DNA of 60,380 bases from Desulfobacteraceae bacterium (lineage in GTDB: Bacteria; Desulfobacterota; Desulfobacteria; Desulfobacterales; JAABRJ01), in assembly GCA_022340425.1 (NCBI GenBank), contig JAJDNY010000004.1, positions 1 to 60,380 of the forward strand, given 5' to 3'. The translations under genes and the position numbers were made by a program. This document shows positions 40,774-50,076 of the stretch, piece after piece. Within the stretch, counting starts at the first letter, position 1. Every line of letters begins with the position of its first letter. The notes beneath the pieces were generated by a model. That model was given only the letters and a program-made list of their open reading frames with translations, was not told the DNA's origin and searched no databases.

Positions 40774-42300
40774 TTAAACGTTCCGATCCAAATTCCTGTA
40801 CTGAATCGCCTCGGAGATATGATTGGTCCCGATCGTCTCCGACCCCGCCAGATCGGCGATGGTCCGGCTGATCTTGAGGATGCGGTTGCAAGCCCGGGCC
40901 GAGAGGCCCAGCCGGTTCACGGCGGTCTCCAGAAGTGTTGATGATTTCGCGCCGATGGTGCAGTGCTGGCGGATGTGGCGGGAGCCCATTTTGGCGTTGC
41001 AGTGGATGCCGGCGCGCTTGAACCGCAGCGTTTGGACCTCACGCACCCGTGAAACCCGCTCCCGGATCGCTGAGGAGGGCTCACCCGCTCTGCCGCCGGT
41101 GAGGTCCTTGTAAGGCACGGCCGGCACCTCGACGTGGATGTCGATCCGGTCCAAAAGCGGCCCGGAGATCCGGGAGCGGTAGCGGTTGACCTGGGCCGGG
41201 GAGCACCGGCATTCGTGTGCGGCGTCCCCCAGATAACCACACGGGCAGGGGTTCATGGCCCCGATCAGCATGAAGCTGCAGGGGTAGGTAAGGGTCGATG
41301 CCGCCCGTGCGATGGTGACCTGGCGGTCCTCAAGCGGCTGGCGCAAGACTTCCAGGACATTCTTTTTGAACTCGGGCAGTTCATCCAAGAAGAGCACACC
41401 GTTGTGCGCCAGGCTGACCTCGCCGGGTTTGGGCACATGCCCACCGCCGATCAGCCCGGCATCTGAAATGGTGTGATGCGGCGCCCGAAAGGGCCGCTGC
41501 CGCACCAGGGCCTGCCCCCGCTGAAGCATCCCGGCAACGCTGTAGATCCGGGTGGTTTCGATGGCCTCCTCAAAGGTCAGGGTCGGCAGGATCGTCGCAA
41601 TCCGCCGCGCCAGCATGGTTTTGCCCGAGCCCGGCGGCCCGATCATCAGGAGGTTGTGCCCCCCCGCAGCGGCAACTTCCAGCGCCCGCTTGACGTGCTC
41701 CTGGCCTCTGACATCGGCGAAATCGACGCCGGCCGGCTCATCCGACAGCAGTTCCTGCCCCACCGCGGATTCGTGGGGCGCAATGGATGTCAGCCCCCGC
41801 AGAAATTCGGCGGCCTGGGAAAGCGTTTCAACCGGGATGACCGCCACCCCCACCACCACGGCCGCCTCCCGGGCGTTGTCGACGGGAACGATGATCCCCG
41901 CATACCCGGCGTCGCGGGCGGCCAGGGCGGTGGAAAGGGCGCCGGTGACCGGTTTTACGCGCCCGTCCAGGGACAGCTCGCCCAGCACCAGGTAGCCGTC
42001 CAGGGCCGCCTGATCGATGACCCGCGTGGCCGCCAGGAGGCCCAAGGCGATGGGCAAATCGAAGCCGGTGCCCTCCTTCTTGATGTCCGCCGGGGCGAGG
42101 TTGACGGTGATGCGGTCATCCGGAAATGTGTAGCCCGAATTTTTGATGGCCGACTTGACCCGGTCCTTGCTCTCCCGGACGGCGGTTTCCGGCAGGCCGA
42201 CCATATTGAAGACCGGCAGGCCGGCGGCGATGTCCACCTCCACCTCCACCGCGTATGCTTCGATTCCGATTACGGAGCTGCTCAATACTTTGGCCAGCAA
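40774..42300 (-). CDS. comM: YifB/ComM-family Mg-chelatase-like AAA+ ATPase
   Basis: 508 aa. Residues 1-200 are a Lon-like N-terminal fold ([41 protein letters not shown]). The AAA+ core has Walker [14 protein letters not shown], the [29 protein letters not shown] stretch with Walker B, and sensor 1 [11 protein letters not shown]-terminal domain with QHC and RAC cysteines follows ([20 protein letters not shown]). ComM is a hexameric helicase that helps branch migration during natural transformation; the gene is widespread outside competent species too. Single gene, 153 bases upstream of the ATPase gene on the same strand. Confidence 0.93.
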   Translation of the reverse strand: MLAKVLSSSVIGIEAYAVEVEVDIAAGLPVFNMVGLPETAVRESKDRVKSAIKNSGYTFPDDRITVNLAPADIKKEGTGFDLPIALGLLAATRVIDQAALDGYLVLGELSLDGRVKPVTGALSTALAARDAGYAGIIVPVDNAREAAVVVGVAVIPVETLSQAAEFLRGLTSIAPHESAVGQELLSDEPAGVDFADVRGQEHVKRALEVAAAGGHNLLMIGPPGSGKTMLARRIATILPTLTFEEAIETTRIYSVAGMLQRGQALVRQRPFRAPHHTISDAGLIGGGHVPKPGEVSLAHNGVLFLDELPEFKKNVLEVLRQPLEDRQVTIARAASTLTYPCSFMLIGAMNPCPCGYLGDAAHECRCSPAQVNRYRSRISGPLLDRIDIHVEVPAVPYKDLTGGRAGEPSSAIRERVSRVREVQTLRFKRAGIHCNAKMGSRHIRQHCTIGAKSSTLLETAVNRLGLSARACNRILKISRTIADLAGSETIGTNHISEAIQYRNLDRNV

Positions 42301-42524
42301 GGATTATCCTCGATTCCAGGGGTCAACCGCCACACAGCCGAGCACACCCTATAGCAGGGATCGCGGCTTTGAACAATTCCTCGATCCACCCGAAGACTGC
42401 GGGTGGGACGTGTCAAAGGAAGCGCGCCAGGAGGTTTAAATCCCCCATCAATTGTGATAGTGTACCAAAAATTCCATCCGCCACCCGCACGCTTCCGAGA
42501 AGGCCACTAGGAATTCAACCGATT

Positions 42525-43433
42525 ATGAGCATCGAAACCCGCCAGCACACGCTGGCGCGACCGGTTAAGTGCACCGGCATCGGGGTGCACTCCGGCCGTC
42601 AGGTGAACTTGGAAATTTTGCCGGCGGCCATCAATCACGGCATCAAGTTCGTGCGCACCGACCTTCCCGGAAAACCGGTTGTCAGCGCGCATTTCAACAG
42701 CGTGGTGGACACCAGTCTGGCCACTGTGATCGGCGCCGAGGGCGTGATCGTCTCCACCATCGAGCACCTGATGGCAACCTTTTCGGGGCTGTACATCGAC
42801 AACGCCCTGGTGGCCGTCGACGGCTACGAGATTCCGATCATGGACGGCAGCGCAGCACCCTTCACCCGCCTGCTGCAATCCGCCGGGGCGGTCCGCCAGG
42901 AAGGTCCGCGGTGCTATTTCATCATCAAGCGCCCGATAACTCTGCGGGACGGCGACAAGGCGGTGACGGTATCGCCCGCCGCCCACTTCCGGATCAGCTA
43001 CGCCATCGACTTCGATCACCCGCTGATCCGGTATCAGGATTTTTCCCTGGTGGTGACCCGTGAGAGCTTCGAGCGCGAAATCAGCCGGGCCCGCACCTTT
43101 GGATTTTATCATGAGATCGAATATCTTAAGCGCTTTGGACTGGCCCGCGGGGGCTCCCTGGAGAATGCCATCGTGATCGATCGGAAACGCATTCTGAACG
43201 CGGGCGGGCTGCGCTTTGCGGACGAATTCGTGCGCCATAAACTCCTGGACTGCATCGGTGACTTTTCCCTGCTGGGAATGCCGATCTTGGGCCACATCGT
43301 TGTGAAGCGCTCGGGTCACGCTTTCAACCACGCTTTTCTCGAAAAGTTTTTTGCCAGCAAGGACTGTTGGGAAACCAGAACGTTCGATGTCGCGCCGCAA
43401 ACCCAGGCACAACCCAAATCGGTGGCCCTCTGA
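42525..43433 (+). CDS. lpxC: UDP-3-O-acyl-N-acetylglucosamine deacetylase
   Basis: 302 aa. The start chosen is ATG MSIETRQHTLARPVKCTG, since earlier frame codons are poorly conserved. Zinc ligands are visible in VSTIEHLMATFSGL and in HKLLDCIGDFSLLG; the catalytic EIP motif region is YEIPIMDGSAAPF, and a late GHAFNHAF closes the fold. It commits UDP-GlcNAc to lipid A, so the cell makes LPS and has an outer membrane. It opens a plus-strand cluster with a DUF4390 gene and a two-component system. An AT-rich stretch (42440-42480) before it probably holds the promoter. Confidence 0.97.
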   Translation: MSIETRQHTLARPVKCTGIGVHSGRQVNLEILPAAINHGIKFVRTDLPGKPVVSAHFNSVVDTSLATVIGAEGVIVSTIEHLMATFSGLYIDNALVAVDGYEIPIMDGSAAPFTRLLQSAGAVRQEGPRCYFIIKRPITLRDGDKAVTVSPAAHFRISYAIDFDHPLIRYQDFSLVVTRESFEREISRARTFGFYHEIEYLKRFGLARGGSLENAIVIDRKRILNAGGLRFADEFVRHKLLDCIGDFSLLGMPILGHIVVKRSGHAFNHAFLEKFFASKDCWETRTFDVAPQTQAQPKSVAL

Positions 43434-43442
43434 AAAAATGCC

Positions 43443-44015
43443 ATGAATTTCCCCCGCAAGCCAAAAACAGCCGCCGCGCTGCTCCTGATCCTGGTCCTCT
43501 GCTGGCAGACCGCCGCCTTATGCCAGGAGGCCCGCCTGACCGACATCATCGTCACCAACACACGCGATGACCTGCTGCTGTACCTCAAGGTCGAGGGGGC
43601 GTTTAACGAAAAAATGGAAACTGCCATCCAGAGTGGGGTGCCGACCACCTTCACCTTTCTCATCGATCTCAACCGGGTGCGCCCTCTCTGGCCCGACAAG
43701 CGCATCGCGGCCCTCAGGGAGACCCACAGCGTCGTCTACGACACCCTCAAAAAGGAGTATACGATCGTCCGCTCCTGGGACAGCGCCGGAAGCGTGACGA
43801 CCCAGTCGTTTGCGGAAGCCCGGAGACTGATGAGCGAGATCGACAGTTTAAAAATCGTCCCCCTGCAAAAACTCGTCAAGGGCGCGCAGTATCAGATTAA
43901 AACCAAGGCCGAGCTGAGCAAGCTCAAACTCCCCTTTTACCTCCATTATGCCCTGTTTTTCATATCCTTTTGGGATTTTAGAACCGATTGGTACACCATC
44001 GACTTTGTCTTCTGA
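43443..44015 (+). CDS. DUF4390 family exported protein
   Basis: 190 aa. N-terminal signal peptide (AAALLLILVLCWQTAALCQ, about residues 10-28). The mature part matches the DUF4390 pattern: LTDIIVTNTRDDLLLYLKVEGAF, PTTFTFLIDLNRVRPLWPDKRI, VYDTLKKEYTIV, and a conserved end with LPFYLHYALFFISFWDFRTDWYTIDF. Periplasmic or envelope-associated. These genes commonly sit directly before an NtrY-like histidine kinase, as here, so a part in sensing the envelope is plausible but unproven. It follows lpxC by nine bases. Confidence 0.85.
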   Translation: MNFPRKPKTAAALLLILVLCWQTAALCQEARLTDIIVTNTRDDLLLYLKVEGAFNEKMETAIQSGVPTTFTFLIDLNRVRPLWPDKRIAALRETHSVVYDTLKKEYTIVRSWDSAGSVTTQSFAEARRLMSEIDSLKIVPLQKLVKGAQYQIKTKAELSKLKLPFYLHYALFFISFWDFRTDWYTIDFVF

Positions 44016-44055
44016 GCACCCCGCTCGCCGCGTGCATCTTGAAATCACGAAAGCC

Positions 44056-46293
44056 ATGAACCGCAGCAGACCGATCACATCCGAAGCCCCGGTCAAGGCC
44101 GGGGATCGCAGCCGCCGCAAACGCGAGCTGATGCTGATTGCAATCTGCCTGGCGGCCATGGCCCTGTTGACCTATGCGGAGACCCGGATCATCTACTTCG
44201 GGGTGGATTTTCCGATCTCCAACACCATCCTGATGTTCATCCTGATCAACTTCAACCTGTTGCTGCTGCTGCTGGTCATTTTCCTGGTCTTCCGCAACCT
44301 GGTCAAGCTCCTCTACGACCGCAAACGCAAGGTGCTCGGCTCCCGGCTGACCACCCGCCTGGTGTTCTCCTTCATCACGCTCACACTGCTGCCGACGACG
44401 GTGTTGTTTTTTTTCTCGTTGAACTTCATCACCACCAGCATTGATTACTGGTTTAACGTGCCGGTGGAGCAGGCCCTGGAAAACTCGCTGCAGGTCGGCC
44501 GGCGCGTCTACGACCAGATCGAGGCGGGCAACCGCTTTTTTCTGGAGAGAATCGCCTACCAGATCAAAGCCAAGAATCTATTGCAGTCCAAAAACCAGAA
44601 AGCATTGGCGCACTACCTGGAGGTGGTGCAACGCTCCTTCAACTTGCAGGCGGTGGAGGTCTACAGCACCGGCTTCAAGCGGCTGGCCCATGCCGTGGCC
44701 CCGAGCCTGGCGGAAAACGACGGGCTCCCCCAGCTCGACGCGGACGGTCTGCAGCCAGAGACCAGCGAGGCCCAGGTCCGGAGCGTGACCCGCAAGAGCA
44801 AGGACGGGGAGCTGACCCGAACCATCGCCACCGTTCCTTTCGGGGTCCAGCCCGCCCAGGCCGAGGCATTCATCACCGCAGCCAAACACATCCCCTTCCA
44901 GCTTTCCGAGGAAATGACCTCCATCTCCCGCGGGGTGGCGGAATACCACCAGATCAAGCTCCTCAAGCAGCCGATCAAAATCACCTACTACATCACGCTG
45001 TCCACCGTGGCGCTGCTGGTGGTTTTCTGCGCGATCTGGTTCGGCTTTCACCTGGCCAAGTCCATCAGCATCCCGATCCGCGACCTGGGCGAGGCCACCC
45101 GGCGGGTGGCCGAGGGCGACCTGAGCTTTCGGATCATGCCGGTGGCCGACGACGAGATCGGCCGGCTGGTGGACTCCTTCAACCAGATGATGCGCGATCT
45201 GCAGGTCAGCCGCGCCCAGCTGGAGCAGTCCGCGCGCAAGCTGCGCGAACAAAACAGCGAGCTCGAGGAAAAGCGGCGCTACATGGCGATCGTGCTCAAG
45301 AACGTCTCCGCAGGGGTCATCAGCCTGGACGCCGACGGCCTGGTTTCCACCATCAACACCGCGGCCGAGAAAATGCTCAACCTGAAATTCGATGAAATTA
45401 TCGGCCAGAGCTACCGCAAACTGCTGCGCGGTCAGCACCTCAATCTGGCCGACGAGGTCATGGACAGTTTGGCCACCTCATCCACCAATGCCATCGCCCT
45501 GCCGCTGCGGCTGGCGGTCGACGGCAAGCCCCGCAGCTTCATGGTGCACATCAACGCCCTCAAAAACGACGCCGGCGAGCATATGGGCATCGTCATGGTC
45601 TTCGACGACCTCACCGATCTTGAAAAGGCCCAACGCATGGCCGCCTGGCGGGAGGTGGCGCGCCGGATCGCCCACGAGGTCAAAAATCCGCTGACCCCCA
45701 TCAGCCTCTCGGCCCAGCGGCTCAGCCGCAAGTACGGCGCCCAGATCAACGAGACGGTGTTTGACGAGTGCACCCGCACGATTATCGACCACGTCGAGCT
45801 GATCCGCAATCTGGTGAATGAATTCTCGGCTTTCGCCCGCTTTCCCACCGCCGACCCGAACCTCGCCGACCTGCCGCCCATCGTGGAGGAGACCATCGCG
45901 CTCTACCGGGAGGCCCACCCCAACATCGATTTCAAATTTTCCACCGCAAACGCCATCCCCCGCTTGAAGCTCGACCGCCAGCAGATCAAGCAGGCCCTGA
46001 TCAATCTCGTGGACAACGCCGTGGCCTCCATCAAAAAAGAGGGCAGCATCAGTATTCACCTGGACCACGATCCCATCCTGAAAAGCGTTCGGATGGAGGT
46101 CGCGGACACCGGTGAAGGCGTTTCCGACGAGGACAAGACCCAGCTTTTCGAACCCTATTTTTCCACCAAAAAATCCGGCATGGGATTGGGCCTGACAATT
46201 GTCAGCAGCATCATCTCGGATCACAACGGCATGATCGGCGTCCGGGACAACAAACCCCGGGGCGCCAAATTCGTGATCGAACTGCCGGCCTGA
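44056..46293 (+). CDS. NtrY-like membrane sensor histidine kinase
   Basis: 745 aa from a methionine 36 codons into the open frame, whose upstream part overlaps the DUF4390 end and looks non-coding. Two or three N-terminal membrane helices, including ILMFILINFNLLLLLLVIFLVFRNL and LVFSFITLTLLPTTVLFFFSL, precede an extracytoplasmic segment and a further helix near 315-340. Then come HAMP (SIPIRDLGEATRRVAEGDLSF), PAS, and a HisKA H-box with His540 (RIAHEVKNPLTPISLSAQRL), and an ATPase domain (LVDNAVASI, ADTGEGV, GMGLGLTIV). Pairs with the next gene. The signal is unknown despite the nitrogen-type name. Confidence 0.93.
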   Translation: MNRSRPITSEAPVKAGDRSRRKRELMLIAICLAAMALLTYAETRIIYFGVDFPISNTILMFILINFNLLLLLLVIFLVFRNLVKLLYDRKRKVLGSRLTTRLVFSFITLTLLPTTVLFFFSLNFITTSIDYWFNVPVEQALENSLQVGRRVYDQIEAGNRFFLERIAYQIKAKNLLQSKNQKALAHYLEVVQRSFNLQAVEVYSTGFKRLAHAVAPSLAENDGLPQLDADGLQPETSEAQVRSVTRKSKDGELTRTIATVPFGVQPAQAEAFITAAKHIPFQLSEEMTSISRGVAEYHQIKLLKQPIKITYYITLSTVALLVVFCAIWFGFHLAKSISIPIRDLGEATRRVAEGDLSFRIMPVADDEIGRLVDSFNQMMRDLQVSRAQLEQSARKLREQNSELEEKRRYMAIVLKNVSAGVISLDADGLVSTINTAAEKMLNLKFDEIIGQSYRKLLRGQHLNLADEVMDSLATSSTNAIALPLRLAVDGKPRSFMVHINALKNDAGEHMGIVMVFDDLTDLEKAQRMAAWREVARRIAHEVKNPLTPISLSAQRLSRKYGAQINETVFDECTRTIIDHVELIRNLVNEFSAFARFPTADPNLADLPPIVEETIALYREAHPNIDFKFSTANAIPRLKLDRQQIKQALINLVDNAVASIKKEGSISIHLDHDPILKSVRMEVADTGEGVSDEDKTQLFEPYFSTKKSGMGLGLTIVSSIISDHNGMIGVRDNKPRGAKFVIELPA

Positions 46294-46336
46294 AGCAGGC
46301 GGCGGCCCAACCCGGCGCGCAAAGGAGCCTTTGCCC

Positions 46337-47689
46337 ATGTTTCCATCCCTTTTGATCGTTGACGACGAAGCCTCCATCCTCCAAACCCTGGGCGGGCTTC
46401 TGGGCGACGAGGGATTTGAGGTCGCCACGGCCACCAACGGCTACGAAGCCCTCAAAAAAATCGAAAGCGAATCCCCCGACCTGGTCCTGCTGGATATCTG
46501 GATGCCGGGCATCGACGGCATCGAAACCCTGAAGGAGATCAAAAAGGCCGCTCCCCAGGTCCAGGTGATCATCATCACCGGGCACGGCACCATCGAGACC
46601 GCCGTCAGGGCCACCAAACTGGGGGCCTTCGATCTGATCGAAAAACCGTTGTCCATCGACAAGGTCCTGGTGGCCATTCACAACGCGCTCAATTTCCGCC
46701 GTCTGGAGGAAGAGAACCGCTACCTGCGCAAAAAGACCATCGAAAAACACGCCCTCAGCGGCAGCAGTCCGCGGACTTTGGGACTCAAAAAACAGATCGA
46801 AACAACGGCTGCCAGCAACGCCTGGATTCTTATTAAAGGTGAAAACGGCACCGGCAAGGAGCTGGTGGCCCGCAACATCCATCACCTCAGTCCACGCGCC
46901 GAGCATCCGCTGATCGACGTCAACTGCGCCGCCATTCCCGAGGAATTGATCGAAAGCGAGCTTTTCGGGCATGAAAAGGGGGCCTTCACCGAGGCCACCG
47001 TCAAGAAGCGCGGCAAGTTCGAACTGGCCAACAACGGGACCCTCTTTCTGGACGAGATCGGCGACATGAGCCTCAGGACCCAGGGCAAGATCCTGCGGGT
47101 TCTGCAGGAGCAGAAGTTTCAGCGGGTGGGCGGCGGGCGAACCCTGACGGTGGACGTCCGGGTCATCGCGGCGACCAACAAGGACCTCGAAAAAGAGATC
47201 CGCGACGGCAATTTCCGGGAGGATCTCTATTACCGCCTGAACGTGATCCCCATTGAAGTGCCGGCGCTCAGGGACCGGATTGAAGACCTCCCGGTGCTGG
47301 TGGAGATCTTCCTGGCGGAATGCGCCCGGCAGCACAAGACCCGGCGCAGGATGTCCCCCGCGGCATTGGCGCTGCTGCAGCGCTACCCGTGGCCGGGGAA
47401 CGTGCGGGAATTGAAGAACCTCGTCGAACGCCTGGCCATCATGGGGCGCAGCGAGCTTATCGACGTCGCGGATCTGCCCGCGCTTTACAACCCGGGGGCG
47501 CCGGGGGGTGCGGCGAGCATTGAGAACGGTCTTTTTGCGATTGACAGCCTGGCCAAGGCCAAAAGGGCTTTTGAGCAGGCCTATCTGCAGCACAAGCTCA
47601 GCCAACACGGCCACGATTTGGCCGAAACCGCCCGGGCCATCGGCGTGCAGACCGCCGAGCTTGGCAAGCTGGTCAAAAATTTGGGGTGA
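46337..47689 (+). CDS. NtrX-like sigma-54-dependent response regulator with a GAFTEA loop
   Basis: 450 aa, start nine bases after AAAGGAG. Receiver domain with phospho-acceptor Asp53 (LVLLDIWMPGIDG). AAA+ domain with Walker A GENGTGKE (168-175), then GHEKGAFTEA (211-220): the second Gly of the sigma-54-contacting GAFTGA loop is Glu. It continues with GTLFLDEIGDM and RRMSPAALALLQRYPWPGNVRELKN. The C-terminal Fis-type helix-turn-helix is short (HDLAETARAIGVQTAELGKLVKNLG) and its recognition helix is unusual. It works with the upstream kinase; targets unknown. Confidence 0.92.
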   Translation: MFPSLLIVDDEASILQTLGGLLGDEGFEVATATNGYEALKKIESESPDLVLLDIWMPGIDGIETLKEIKKAAPQVQVIIITGHGTIETAVRATKLGAFDLIEKPLSIDKVLVAIHNALNFRRLEEENRYLRKKTIEKHALSGSSPRTLGLKKQIETTAASNAWILIKGENGTGKELVARNIHHLSPRAEHPLIDVNCAAIPEELIESELFGHEKGAFTEATVKKRGKFELANNGTLFLDEIGDMSLRTQGKILRVLQEQKFQRVGGGRTLTVDVRVIAATNKDLEKEIRDGNFREDLYYRLNVIPIEVPALRDRIEDLPVLVEIFLAECARQHKTRRRMSPAALALLQRYPWPGNVRELKNLVERLAIMGRSELIDVADLPALYNPGAPGGAASIENGLFAIDSLAKAKRAFEQAYLQHKLSQHGHDLAETARAIGVQTAELGKLVKNLG

Positions 47690-47776
47690 AATCAGCGGTC
47701 AGAGGGGCGTGCCGGCGGCCGCCTGGCCCCCATGTCCCGGCAACTGCACCCCAGCCAGGGGAAAGCGGCAGGCATC

Positions 47777-48331
47777 ATGCGCGTGATCGCCGGTGAACTG
47801 AAAGGCAAACGGCTGGTTTCCTTTACGGGACGTTCTATCCGCCCAACTTCCGAGCGCGCCCGGGAGGCCGTTTTCAACATTCTCGGCGACCGGGTCCGGG
47901 GGGCGGTGGTGCTGGAGCTTTTTGCCGGCACCGGCGCTTTCAGCATCGAAGCCCTCAGCCGGGGCGCCGCCAGCGCCGTCATGATCGAACGTTCGCGCGA
48001 GGCCCTCCAACTGATCGGGCGCAACCTGGTGGCATGCCGGCTGGCGGCGCGCGCCCGGGTCATCCGCTGGGACATCACCCGCAACCTCGATTGTCTGCGG
48101 CACCTGCCCGACCGGTTCGACCTGGTGTTTATCGACCCGCCTTACCAGCAGGGGGCTATCGGGCCCTGCCTGCAGCACCTGATCGCCTGCGGCGCCCTGG
48201 CCCCCGGGGCCAGCGTGGTGATCGAACACGCCCCCCGGGAAGTGCTGCCGGCGGAATCCGCCCCGCTGCGACTGAGCGACCGGCGAAAGTACGGGAAAGC
48301 CCTTGTTTCCTTTTTTACCTATGTGCTATAA
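47777..48331 (+). CDS. rsmD: 16S rRNA (guanine966-N2)-methyltransferase RsmD
   Basis: 184 aa from the ATG MRVIAGELKGKRL; 15 earlier in-frame codons are probably untranslated. The start region RSIRPTSERAREAVFNIL is characteristic. The SAM fold includes VLELFAGTGAFSIEALSRGA, and the catalytic motif is IDPPYQQG (DPPY variant of NPPY). It methylates 16S rRNA in the small subunit. It is followed 35 bases on by coaD, a very widely conserved pair. Confidence 0.95.
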   Translation: MRVIAGELKGKRLVSFTGRSIRPTSERAREAVFNILGDRVRGAVVLELFAGTGAFSIEALSRGAASAVMIERSREALQLIGRNLVACRLAARARVIRWDITRNLDCLRHLPDRFDLVFIDPPYQQGAIGPCLQHLIACGALAPGASVVIEHAPREVLPAESAPLRLSDRRKYGKALVSFFTYVL

Positions 48332-48366
48332 GGCCCAGAAATTTCGACTATATAGGGGGCAGGCGG

Positions 48367-48864
48367 ATGCAGCGAATAGCCATTTATCCCGGATCCTTTG
48401 ACCCGGTCACCAACGGACACCTCGATATTGTCGAGCGCGGACTGACGCTGTTTGACAAAATCGTGGTCGCGATTCTCCACAATCCCGCCAAGAACTCCCT
48501 CTTTTCGGTGGAGGAGCGCATTGAAATGCTGCAGGCCAGCACGGTCAAATTCAGCGGGGTGGAGATCGACTGCTTCAACGGGCTGCTGGTGGACTATGCC
48601 AGCCGCAAAAACGCCCAGGCCATCTTGCGTGGCATGCGGGCGGTTTCCGATTTCGAGTATGAATTTCAGTTGGCCCTGATGAACCGCCGCTTGAATCGCG
48701 AGGTCCAGACGGTGTTTCTAATGACCGGTCTGCGCTGGATTTTTACCAGCTCCTCGATCATCAAAGAGGCGGCCAGCTTCGGCGGCGACATTTCAGACAT
48801 GGTGCCCGAAATCGTGGAGCACAAGCTGCGCGAAAAATTCGACTCCAAACCGAAAACAGATTAA
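48367..48864 (+). CDS. coaD: Phosphopantetheine adenylyltransferase
   Basis: 165 aa. Starts RIAIYPGSFDPVTNGHLDIVERG with the HxGH-type motif (NGHL), has LVDYASRKNAQAILRGMRAVSDFEYEFQLA and closes with FTSSSIIKEAASFGGDIS. It adenylates 4'-phosphopantetheine, the penultimate step of CoA synthesis. Ribosome-binding site AGGCGG lies just before the start. Followed directly by the third repeat copy. Confidence 0.97.
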   Translation: MQRIAIYPGSFDPVTNGHLDIVERGLTLFDKIVVAILHNPAKNSLFSVEERIEMLQASTVKFSGVEIDCFNGLLVDYASRKNAQAILRGMRAVSDFEYEFQLALMNRRLNREVQTVFLMTGLRWIFTSSSIIKEAASFGGDISDMVPEIVEHKLREKFDSKPKTD

Positions 48865-48884
48865 CCAGTAAAACCTCAAAATCC

Positions 48885-49010
48885 GGACAGTTTCGTAAAA
48901 AGGTCAAGTTACGGCGCGCAAATCTCGAGAAGTGAGGCCTACTTATGTACGCCGCAGCGACTTCGAGATGCAGCGCAACACAGAAATTGGCCTTTCTACG
49001 GAACTGTCAA
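48885..49010 (-). repeat. MITE-like intergenic repeat, copy 3 (inverted)
   Basis: Reverse-complement of copies 1 and 2: it reads, on the minus strand, TTGACAGTTCCGTAGAAAGG, then GTTGCGCTGCATCTCGAAGT, GCTGCGGCG, GCCTCACTT, GAGATTTGCGCGCC and ends TACGAAACTGTC. The two ends form an imperfect terminal inverted repeat of about 22 bases. It lies between coaD and the LysR gene and includes an in-frame extension of the latter. Confidence 0.8.
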
Positions 49011-49021
49011 AACAGGCTGAA

Positions 49022-49936
49022 ATGGACCTGTGGCAGCTGCATATCTTCTGCAAGGTCGTCGAACACAAGAGCTTCTCCAAGGCCGGCAAGGCTGTTCACC
49101 TTTCCCAACCCACGATCAGCAGCCACATCCGGGACCTCGAAAATCATTTCGGTTGCCGCCTGATCGACCGCCTGGCCCGCCTGGCCGCACCCACCAAGGC
49201 CGGCGAGCTGCTCTACACCTACGCCCGTCGGCTGATCGCCCTGAGGGAAGAAACCGAGACGGCCCTGGCCGAATTCCAGGGCCGGATCAAGGGCCGCCTG
49301 GTGATCGGCGGCAGCACCATCCCGGGGACCTACATTCTGCCGCGCCTCGTGGGGGACTTCACTCGCACGCACCCCGAAACAACCGTAGCGCTGCGCATCG
49401 GCGATACGGACAGGATCATCCAAGAAACCCTCGAGGGAAAAATCGAATTCGGGATCGTCGGGGCCAAATCCAAAGACAAGCGCATCGCCCAGGAAAAGGT
49501 GATCGAGGATGAGATGCGCCTGATCGTGCCGGCCACCCACCCCTGGGCCGACCAAGAATCCATTCCCGTCAACCGGTTGCTGGCCGAGCCGTTCATCTGC
49601 CGCGAACGCGGCTCCGGCACCCTCAAATCCATCCAGATCTGCCTGGCTCGCAGGGCGGTTTCCATGGAGGCCTTCACCATCGTCGCCGAAATGGGCAGCA
49701 CCGAGGCCGTCTGCCAGGGGATCAAAAACGGGGTGGGAATCTCCATTCTTTCCACCCTTGCGGTGGCCGAAGACCTGCAGGCTGGCAGTCTGAAAGCGCT
49801 CTCGCTGGAGGGCATCGATCTCAAACGGGCCTTCTACCTGACCACCCACAAGTCCCGCAGCCCCTCACCGCTGTGCAAGGCCTTCCTGAAGTTCATCCGC
49901 CGCGAAACCCCCCGGGTGGACCCCGTTCGCGATTAG
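49022..49936 (+). CDS. LysR-family transcriptional regulator
   Basis: 304 aa from the ATG at MDLWQLHIFCKVVEHKSFSKAG, the standard LysR start. A 30-codon in-frame extension upstream is encoded by the repeat and is rejected. The winged helix-turn-helix (1-60) is followed by an effector domain: GRLVIGGSTIPGTYILPRLVGDF, FGIVGAKSKDKRIAQEKVIEDEMRLIVPATHPWA and MGSTEAVCQGIKNGVGISIL. The wording recalls regulators linked to selenium metabolism in sulfate reducers and clostridia, but no selenium genes are nearby, so this is a weak suggestion. Its targets are unknown. Confidence 0.88.
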   Translation: MDLWQLHIFCKVVEHKSFSKAGKAVHLSQPTISSHIRDLENHFGCRLIDRLARLAAPTKAGELLYTYARRLIALREETETALAEFQGRIKGRLVIGGSTIPGTYILPRLVGDFTRTHPETTVALRIGDTDRIIQETLEGKIEFGIVGAKSKDKRIAQEKVIEDEMRLIVPATHPWADQESIPVNRLLAEPFICRERGSGTLKSIQICLARRAVSMEAFTIVAEMGSTEAVCQGIKNGVGISILSTLAVAEDLQAGSLKALSLEGIDLKRAFYLTTHKSRSPSPLCKAFLKFIRRETPRVDPVRD

Positions 49937-49937
49937 C

Positions 49938-49977
49938 GGCGCCTGCGCCGGCAGGCCTTTCTGGCGCCCGGTTTTTT
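49938..49977 (+). terminator. Intrinsic terminator after the LysR gene
   Basis: A nested hairpin: GGCGCC (49938-49943) pairs with GGCGCC (49963-49968), enclosing GCCTGC-GCCG-GCAGGC (49941-49956, alternative), followed by CGGTTTTTT. The T-run makes plus-strand termination plausible. Confidence 0.65.
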
Positions 49978-50076
49978 GGGGGCAGCAGCCGGGTTGGTTG
50001 CGGCCAACCTTAAAAATCATTAAAATAATGACGAATTCTGATTAAGCGGTTCACCTCCGAAGGCAAGGAAACGGCC

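Noticed and set aside
49937-50076. Possible cobalamin riboswitch before nrdJ
   Set aside because: Too short (140 bases) and no B12-box-like sequence; only a terminator-like hairpin is present.
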